Source: Orientallactaga sibirica (taxonomy: Eukaryota > Chordata > Mammalia > Rodentia > Dipodidae). Taken from it: a stretch of 64,000 nt of DNA. Location of the stretch: assembly GCA_036365145.1 (NCBI GenBank), contig JAEOAD010000029.1:22863001-22927000 (forward strand), in the 5' to 3' direction. Shown here piece after piece: positions 55,846 to 64,000 of this stretch. Numbering within the stretch: the stretch's first letter is position 1; every line of letters starts with the position of its first letter. The notes below the pieces were generated by a model that did no database searches, was not told the origin of the DNA, and worked only from the letters and a program-made list of their open reading frames with translations. A program made the position numbers and the translations under genes.

Positions 55846-57445
55846 AGATGTGATACATATATACAATGGAATTCTACTCAGCACTAAGGGAAAATGAAGT
55901 AATGATATCCATGGGAAAATGGGTGGAGTTGAAAAATAATCATTCTAAGTGAGGTCACACAGGCACAGAAAGACAAATACTACCTGTATTTTCACATGAG
56001 GTTCCTAACTGTGACTGAATGGGGTGGGTGCAAATGGTAGTAAGCTCCAGGAATATGGATATAAAACTAGAATTAGACCTGGGGAGAGAAGAAATAGGGT
56101 AGGAGGAGAGGAGGGGTTTTCCTCAAGGGTTGGGGGAGAGACAGTGTTGGGAGGGACTTGAAGAAGTAGTGGCAGAGTGAGTAGGGAGAGAATCACACAA
56201 AATTAAGATAGCATTAAGAAACACTTCTATGGAAACCCATATTTTGGCTAGCATTCTGCAAGATATACCAATAAAGGGGGAGGAGGGACAGTCTGGACAG
56301 AAGATGGAAAAATATTAACCTTAAAACCATGGACTCTGGCTGGTAAATCCAAGGCCCAGAGGTGGATTACCCACTACAGTGAGCTGTTGGCCAGAAAGAC
56401 ACATGAGGGCACCAAAACAATGTAGGACATTATAAAATCACTTGATTACCTGCCAGAGCTAAAAAGTAAGACCGTATTGCTAAAGACACCACAGAGTGCA
56501 GGAACAGGACATAGGAATACCATGCTGGTAACAAAACAGAAACCAGCTCCCTTCTGGCTAGCCCTCATAGTGCTGGTGAGCCCAACTGGAGCCATTGAAG
56601 GACAGTGGTCACCATCAGCATGTAAAAGCAGGGGTTCTGCAGACTACAAAATCAACCAGACAAAGAAGTACACACTTGTGCAATAGTGGCACACATCCTT
56701 TGTAAGTAAATAACTGTTCTCTGATTGGACTTGAGGTCCACTCAGTGGGAGAAAACTCATATCTCTTACTAGAAACCAAGTCATAACCTCATGGTTAAGA
56801 AATTCAGACTTCAGAGAGAAGCCCACACTGCTCTCTGGATAATAAGAGTGGGCTTGCCCTCCAAAAATCTGTCAAGCAACTTTGTATACCCATTTAACCC
56901 AAAGGGCTCTCATGCTTGGATGGAGAATATCTTTCATTTTACAGATGGCAGGGAAAATGGAGGACCACAGGTATTCATCAATAAGACAAGTTGATAGCCA
57001 ACTGCTCACCATGAGTCTTGCCACCTCTATAGTCTGGACCCACGGCCTAAGAGAAATTGCAGAGGAAGCTACATCCTAATCACTGCTCTTACTGGTAGCC
57101 TGACAACCAGCCCCAGGGTGATGGTGACAGACTTGATTATTAATCCAAACCTATCAAAGCAGAAATCCAGGGGCTACAAAGAGCTCAACACTAAGTCAGA
57201 CTGCCAACAGACCCACAGTTGCTCAGGGAACATTGTGGAAGGGGTCATGGGAAGGTTATAAGAACCACAGAGTGGATAGGAGTGCTAACTCACAGTCTAC
57301 CCAATACCCCATAGGGACTGACTGAGGCCTTCATGATCCCCACAGTGAATACCATAACCCCACCGAGGAGGGTGCCAGAGTGATGGGAATCAGAGAGAAG
57401 CGATAAAATGTATTACTTGTATATATATATATATATATATGTAAT
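55846..57445 (+). mobile_element. L1 3' end (ORF2 tail and long 3' UTR), sense
   Basis: Opens with the degraded ORF2 C-terminus (TACAATGGAATTCTACTCAG, then AAAATGGGTGGAGTTG and TCATTCTAAGTGAGGTCACA). The roughly 1.3-kb 3' UTR shares order with 62881-64000. It ends at an (AT)n tract (57418-57440). 5' truncated. Frames at 56477-57079 are UTR noise. Confidence 0.75.
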
Positions 57446-57454
57446 GAAAGACTT

Positions 57455-57612
57455 TCTTTCTTTTTTTTTCTTTTTCAGTAGAATCTTCCTCTATAGTCCA
57501 GCTAGGCCTGGAACTCATTAGGTAACCCAAGCTGCCTCAAACTCAAACAAACTTCCTGCCTCAGTCTCAGGAATGCTGGGTTGAAAGGCTTGAGCTGCCA
57601 TGACTTGCCATT
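57455..57612 (-). mobile_element. old B1-like SINE, antisense
   Basis: T-rich start, AGTAGAATCTTCCTCTATAG, CCAGCTAGGCCTGGAACTCA, CTCAGGAATGCTGGG, then TGAGCTGCCATGACTTGCC. It lies directly after the L1 3' end. Confidence 0.7.
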
Positions 57613-57637
57613 CTTAAGTGGAATGTGTTAAAGATCT

Positions 57638-57944
57638 TGTAGTGGTTAGTCTCAGTTGTCAAGATGATATCTGTGAGGATTTTCTAGGTTAGGTTAGTTG
57701 AGGTGGAAAGACTCACCCTAAGTGGGGGTGTCACCATTTCATGCACTGGGGTCCTGGACTGAACAAAGGAGAAAGCAGCTGAGGAGAAGCATTCATCACT
57801 CTCCACTTCCTGATTGTGGACATGTGACCAGCTATGCTTTATGATCCTGTCAATGTGATTCAATTGTGATGGATTGTAACCTTGAACTACAAGCAGAAAT
57901 TAACTATTTCAATGTTAAGTTACTTTTGTCAGATAACTAATACA
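57638..57944 (+). mobile_element. LTR-like (MaLR/ERVL-type) repeat, sense
   Basis: Starts TGTAGTGGTTAGTCTCAG and ends ACTAATACA. Internal CACCCTAAGTGGGGGTG, CCTGGACTGAACAAAGGAGA and TTGTCAGATAACTAATACA match a rodent LTR pattern I know. No clear duplication is seen. Confidence 0.55.
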
Positions 57945-58500
57945 GACCGAATCTGATTCAGTTTGCTAGAAAACAGATGCCATCAAAGCGATCAGTTGAG
58001 GAGATGGTTTTTGGACAAGGTGACCTTTTCTTAGGATTCTCAGGTCCTCGCAGGTGTCTAACTGTAGGATAAGGCCAATAACTGTCCATAAAAACAGAGA
58101 AAGTAAGGAAGGCTCTAAGAAAGTATGGTTAAAGTGAATGCTGAATGGGGAAATACAGACGGCACTCCGTTCTCAGTCACAGGAGTCATGTAGGTATCTC
58201 TCCTCTCTCACTGTAATAAGTGGCATGTAGAGATGTGTGCAGACATTTCTGGTTGAAGCATTCAGTGGGGTTTCAGAAAATATTGGATCCAGAAACCAAG
58301 GATACCCTTCAACCTCAAGGGAAACATCACAGAGCTACCATGCTCATACCTGAGAAACTACTTACTTACTTTGAGAAACTCTGTAATTGTTAGGTCTTTT
58401 ATCTATTCTGAATCATGCCATTTACAAGACATTGGAAATATTAAAAATGCTGCCAAACTAACACTGTGCTTGACATATAGTGAGTACTCAATTAGCATTA
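57945..58500. other. unassigned DNA
   Basis: Nothing recognised. Confidence 0.4.
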
Positions 58501-58725
58501 TTTTTTTTTAATTTTTGTTTTTGTTGTTTTATAAGACAAAGTTGCATGCATCCCGGCAGGCTGCTTCCTCACTATGTAGGATGACTTTGAACTTCATGTC
58601 CTTCTTTCTATCCCAAGGTCAGGGATTCATGCATTTCTTACAACACCCACGTCTATGCAGTGCTGGCCATAAAACCCAGGGCCTTATGCATGCTAGGCAA
58701 AATCCCCAGATCTGTTTTCCACATT
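58501..58725 (-). mobile_element. B4-like SINE, antisense
   Basis: A T-rich tail, an antisense B1-like part (CACTATGTAGGATGACTTTG, CTTCATGTCCTTCTTTC), then an antisense ID-like head (AACCCAGGGCCTTATGCATG, CTAGGCAAAATC). The two-part order matches B4 as at 28904-29143. Confidence 0.75.
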
Positions 58726-59669
58726 TCCTTTGTCTTCTCTTCCCTGCTTTTTCTCACAAGTTGTTGTGATATTTACATAATCATACAGGTAAGACAGAGA
58801 TAAGTGTGTGGATAATAAAGCTCTGTACAGGTATGTTGTGTTTAAAACACATAGTTTTATACTTCTAAACTCAAAATTTCATCATAATGTTCTTTAAGTA
58901 AAGCATTGCATTTATTCTCTCTAAACCTTATCTAGACCATGTTTTTTTTTTTTTTTCCCCTGTGCTTGCTGATTATCAGGGTAGCTTTCCTACAGTCAAG
59001 CCCTGAAATTCAAGGTCATGACAAGGCTGTTCTGATGGATGTATTGCATACTGAAAAGGTTAACATATTCAGTTCCTATTTAAAGGAAAATCGCTACGGA
59101 ACAAGCAATCTTTTGTAGGAGAGGAAAAGGGAAACAGAGGAAGCAACTTGGGGGTAGGTGTTATTTCTCCCCTCATCTCAAGTAAAATTCTCCTTAGTTT
59201 TCAAGTGTTACCCACCAGTAATAAATTATCATACATTGAGCAATTTTAACTGGAGTTAGTTTCATCCTTGAGGTTCCCGGTGTGTATTGTGTAGTTTATG
59301 GATGAATATTTCAGTCTTGACCCCATTTTCTTTTAACAATGGTGAACTTCTGCAGCATCAGAGCTATAAGGATTAGGTTGGTTCACCTGAGAAATAATTC
59401 TTTTTGTGGCTTTTATTTTAATTTTGCCACAAATATTAAAACCATTTTCTTGTCTCAATAATCCAAGTCTAGCAAATGAAATGAGAATACTATTTATAAC
59501 TAAATGTCTTATAAGGGATCACTCAGATGAATTATCACCTTTATCATTTTCAAACTATTTTAGGCTTCTGATCAATTAGACCATGTTCTAGGTATTTTCC
59601 CTCATTAATGATCACAACAGCTCAATGAAGATAGACACATTTTATATTTTCAATAAGTTGTGTGTATAG
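58726..59669. other. unassigned DNA with a poly(T) run
   Basis: T-run at 58942-58955. Nothing else recognised. Confidence 0.4.
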
Positions 59670-59745
59670 TGGGGAGTGCTGGGTTTGGTTCCAGAGCCTT
59701 TTGCATGCTAAGCATGAGTTTGTCACTGAGTTACACTCCCAGAAG
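59670..59745 (-). mobile_element. ID-like tRNA SINE head fragment, antisense
   Basis: GTGCTGGGTTTGGTTCCAGA, GCCTTTTGCATGCTAAGCAT, then CACTGAGTTACACTCCCAG. It matches the antisense ID/B4 head. Confidence 0.65.
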
Positions 59746-61422
59746 ACAGGTGTACGTTATTACCAGATAGGGAATTGAGGTACAGGGTATGAAATTTTTC
59801 AGATCACACTGCTTGTCTGTGGCAGATAAGAATGCAAGCTTCATTCACTGGCTCAAGAATGTGAGGTCCTTATCATGCAGTGATGCAATCCACTAGATCA
59901 CTAATGATCACATAGTGAGAAAGGTGTAAAAGAGTCTACTGACACTTGCTTGGTAACGCTAAAAGTTAAGGATGTTCTTAAGATCAACAATCTTAGATGA
60001 TTTTCTTTAAACATTTTTATTTATTTGCATGTGTGTGTGTGTGTGGTCACAACTGATGATTTCCAATGGAGTTATTTCATGCTGTATTGTTTAGGGTTTA
60101 GACAAGCTAAGGAGTATATGCATCTTTTTATCTTAGTTTTATATTGGATAAAAATGAACAATACAGAAGTTTCTCTGTAGTCAGATTTAGGGAGGATCTG
60201 AACAATCAGACAATTTTGAGAACTTTGAATTAGAAATTTAGCAGAATAAAAAAGGAAACTATGATAGAGAAAAGATATAATAACCCATGAGTCATTATGA
60301 AGTTAACCTTGGGTCTAGGCTAGGAAGGAGTGAGGCTATAAATTACTGGCTGGAACAGATTAAAAGTTAAATGGTGACATGCAAGAAAGCAGGTAAAAGT
60401 GGCAGGTTGTGTAAAATAGACTGAATATTCACATAGCTATTGTCATTCTTCATTTTCCTCAATCTAGATTGCTGGTAGGGAAACAACAAAAGAATGATTG
60501 AAATTTGTTTAGATGATTCATAAATATTTCCTTATTGAAATAATGCTTGGAGCTGAATTACCCTTTTCCAATGATATTATGAAGAAAAAAAAAATACTAC
60601 TGAAGAAGGAAGTCTACTTTAAGCTTTGTCTGTGAAGTTTCTGGTCTATATTCTCAACCCTGTTCTGTCACCAACCATTCACGATCTGAAGACACCAGAA
60701 TTTTGATATATACATGAGCTTATATTTAATTCATTAACCCTATGGCCAATGGTGATATATATAGCAGTAGCTTAATGATCATAGTTATCCATTGTCATAT
60801 GAAGGTGATCACTTCATGTTGTATCATTGTGTAATACATTAAATTGGAAAATGATGTCATGGCTGGGCATACAACATTACCCATTACTTTTGAGGATGAG
60901 TCAATATTGTAAATGTTTCTCTATAAAACAGCACTGTGGATTTTGGGGACTTGAAACTTTCTGACTAATTTAAAACAATATAATCAGATGGGACATGCAT
61001 AAGCAATAATGTTGGTCAATATGACCAAATTAACCCTGGAACCCATCCTGTTTTACCATGAAGGCAGCTTCATGAGTGTAATATTCGAGAGTTCTGAGTC
61101 TTATTTCCAGAATAAGTGCACATGTTTACTTGTTCAACCTCCAAATCCCTTTCAGACAGTGATCTCCATTTTTATTCATTGTCATAATGAAATTTTTTCC
61201 CAATAACAATGAACAATTTTTTGCAACTTAATTTTAATTGGTAACACCCTTTTCAAACAATGTTTAATTTATTTTCCTTAAAAAGTTAGAAGGCAATTTT
61301 TCTTCCTTCTGAAAATTTCTTGGGATATGTGTCAGGCCTGTCCTTACTTATCACTAACATGAGTACATACTGAATCTTTTGAATCTTTTACATGAGTAAT
61401 ATGGCTAGGTGATAGCAACCAT

Positions 61423-61464
<42 letters not shown>

Positions 61465-62199
61465 GTGTGTGTATCCCTATAGAGCCTAGCACCAATTTCC
61501 TGATTTTTTTTTTTTTTTTTACTCCAAGAATGTCTTATACAGGAGGCTGGTTGAGACAAATGTGGATCTAACATGCTCACTGTGATATTCTGAAATCATC
61601 CTGTCCTGCAAGCCTTTCATTTTTGAAGTAGAGTACTTGACTTAAAATACTTTTGTTCCGTATGTAAATTTATTGATTATCTAGGTACATTACTGATGAT
61701 TTATTGAGCTTAAAGTAGTTTCATATAAGGAAACAAAGAAAACCTTTTTGTCTATCAAGATAAATGTGCAAAAGAGAAGCTAAATTATAAAGAAGTTATT
61801 CAAAAGCTGAGAAGAAAAAGTAACTGTTCCAACAAAAAAGAAAGATTAAAATAATTGGGAATATTTTCAATATGTCGAGAATAAATTCCAACAAAGTTAC
61901 TCTCTGCAAGAACTTGGGAATAGAATGTTCTACCTTTGTACAAATAAAAAGAAACTTCCTAATTGTTGGTGAGAAAAATTGAAAGTGGTATAGGAAGTTT
62001 GCTTTTGAAAATTCAGAGGTAGTAACAAAGTTCTATATAAATAATGAATGACTGAAAAATACAGTTCAAGACATGAGGCATTTTTAAAATTTTTTTAACA
62101 TTTTCTTCATTTTAATTCTGATGTACAGTTTCAGCTATGTATTTGTTGAAATCATGCATCATAATATATAGGACTTTGAATCATACCATTTCCAGTAGC
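59746..62199. other. AT-rich unassigned DNA with microsatellites
   Basis: (TG)n at 60030-60046 and 61424-61472, and a T-run at 61506-61520. No gene or named repeat. Confidence 0.45.
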
Positions 62200-62880
62200 C
62201 CAGAAATATGACAAACATGGGACAATTGGGATCTCATGAAACTAAAAAGCTATTGTACCATTAATAAAAGCATCAATAGAGTCAGTAGACAGCCTACAGA
62301 ATGGAGGAAAGTATTTGCCAGCTCTACGTCAGACAGAGGTTTAATATCTAGATTATACAAAACAATTCAAAAAACAAAGCAATAAAAAAACTCAATCAAC
62401 TTTCTTAAAAAATGGGACAGGGAACTGAACAGAGTCCTCAAAGAAGAAAAAGAAAAAGGGCCAATATATCCAAAAAGATGTTCAACATTTTTAGTCATCA
62501 AGGAAATACAAATTAAAATTACACCATGACTCCATCTCACTCCAGTCAGAATGGCTATCATCAAAAAATCAAACAAGACTCCTGAAAAGAGGAAAATAGA
62601 GCTACCAACTGACCCAGCTATTCCTCTACTGATCTGAAAGGCTCCACTCTTCACTGCAGAGATATTTGTTCAGCCATCTTCATAGCTGTTCAATTCCCAA
62701 AAGCTAAGAATTGGAATCAATCCAGACACCCATTGTTTGATGAATGAATAATGACCATGTGGTACATATACACAATGTAATTATACTCAGCACTAAGGAA
62801 AAATGTTGTAATGAAATTTGTAGGAAATGGGCAGTCTTAGACCAGATCATACTAAGTGAACATATGATAGGGATAGAAAG
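62200..62880 (+). pseudogene. L1 ORF2 C-terminal relic
   Basis: Blocks in the expected order: WDL-MKLK, a NRVSRQPTEW-like stretch, DRGLISRLYK, FLKKWDRELN, then EIQIK and LTPVRMAIIKK. It jumps to a PTDPAIPLL block, so the CCHC-like cysteine region (GCGE...HCWW in intact copies) is missing. The tail TYTQCNYTQH is degraded. Intact ORF2 is the L1 endonuclease/reverse transcriptase. This is the last part only, with several stops. Confidence 0.8.
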
Positions 62881-64000
62881 GTTTGGGGGAAGAAAATGGG
62901 AGAGTGCATGCAGTGGTGGGGAGATATACATAAAAGTAAATTAAAATTAATTCATACCTTAGCAACCTTCCTCCTGGATAGCAGACAAAAGATATAACCC
63001 CCTCAACAGGAGTATGGAGGAATTGTCTGGAAAGAAGAGCCTTGTAGAGGGTGGGGTGAAGCCTAAGACTAAAACATTTGTCTCTAGCTTGGAACTCCCA
63101 GTACCAGAAATTAGTTACAACGCACACTGAGCTATTGATCAGAGAGACCTATGAGGTCCCCAAAACAAGACAGGATTCTGTGAAAGCACTTGATTACCTA
63201 ACTGAGGTAAAAGGTAAGGCCCTATTTATGAAAACACAGAATATTAGGAGATATGACTGGAATCTGGAAAGAAGCCACTTCCCGGATGGTTAGCCCATAT
63301 AGTGCTGGAAAGTGCTACATGAGCTGCTGGGGGAAAATGGTCAATGAAGTTATAAGCAGGGGGCATTGCTATATGAAACCACCCAGTCTCACAAAATGTG
63401 CAAACCTGTGCAATAGTGTCACCCAGCCTGCATGGGTAACCAATGGCTTTCTCATTGGCTAGGAGATCCTCTCTGTAGAAAGGAACCCATAGCTATAACC
63501 TGGAACCAAGTCAGAATCCTAAGGAGACCAAGAGAATGTCCCACTAGTCTTTGGCCAAAAGAGAGGCTACACCCATCAGAATTTCTCTAAATGAACAATG
63601 CTTATCACATTAAATATATGTTGATCTCACTCTTCATTGAAGAATCTGTTCTTCTTTTTCAGAAGGCAGTGAGAACTGAGGACAACCAAAATTTATCAAT
63701 AATACAAGAAGAGATAGCTGACTCCCTATCAGGAGATGAACCATCCCTTGCACATCAGCTAGGGCCCAGGTAATACCAGAGGAATTGGTGAGGTGAGAAA
63801 GAGTACTGCTTACACAGCGAGTCTGGCAACATGTGCCGGGGTGATGGAGATAGACACTGATGATACTCAAAATGTGCCAAAGCAGAAAACAAGAAACTTC
63901 TGAGAGCTCAACGCCAAAGTAGACTTAAAACCACCCACTAAGGCTCAGGGAATTTTGTGGAAGAGGAGCAGAAAGATTATAAAAGCCACTAGGTAGGATA
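62881..64000 (+). mobile_element. L1 3' UTR, sense, cut by window end
   Basis: Continues directly from the ORF2 relic and follows the order of 56030-57300 (shared CACTTGATTACCT, GAGCTATTGATCAG-like, GCTCAGGGAA and GTGATGG blocks). The A-rich end is beyond the window. Confidence 0.75.

Overview
This window is mammalian, almost certainly rodent, nuclear DNA with no protein-coding gene that I can support. The rodent call rests on B4 SINEs (an ID-like tRNA head joined to a B1 body), many B1 monomers, a B2-like tRNA-derived SINE that ends in (CT)n and AATAAA repeats, ORR1/MT-like MaLR LTRs, and rodent-style L1 3' ends. The dominant B2-like family and the B1 variant recall jerboas (Dipodoidea). That species-level guess comes from memory and is only moderate. 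All open frames are short, and the informative ones lie inside L1, MaLR or retroviral relics. The sequence is intergenic or deep intronic.

Layout. 1-10 kb: an antisense L1 3' UTR, SINEs, a MaLR internal region with its 3' LTR (4.4-5.8 kb), a tiny twin-primed L1 insertion (5.85-5.97 kb), a nearly complete antisense MaLR element (6.1-8.0 kb) and an LTR nested inside another LTR (8.73-9.46 kb). 10-20 kb: AT-rich unassigned DNA, SINEs, an 87-bp segment present twice, a solo LTR inside an old B1, then an L1 relic (about 14.8-18.6 kb) with ORF1 and endonuclease but no reverse transcriptase. 19.7-23 kb: a MaLR LTR whose internal part is broken by an inversion, an antisense L1 ORF1 piece, and an L1 3' end carrying a nested B1. 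24.4-33.5 kb: two related retroviral LTRs in the same orientation. Before the second lie decayed pol (RT motif, RNase H) and env transmembrane remnants. They may be the two ends of one decayed class I provirus. 34.4-47.5 kb: three copies of a roughly 1-kb LTR-like repeat I could not name, mixed with L1 3' ends and SINEs, and a three-layer nested insertion at 46-47.5 kb. 47.5-64 kb: sparser SINEs and old LTRs, two L1 3' ends in the sense orientation (55.8-57.4 kb and 62.2 kb to the window edge), and unassigned AT-rich stretches.

Nothing here works together as a gene system. The interest lies in insertion history: target-site duplications, nesting, twin priming, internal inversion and SINE subfamily structure. 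I found no CRISPR array, tRNA or rRNA gene, operon or other bacterial-type system. Most repeat boundaries are approximate (about 5-30 bp) unless a target-site duplication is given.
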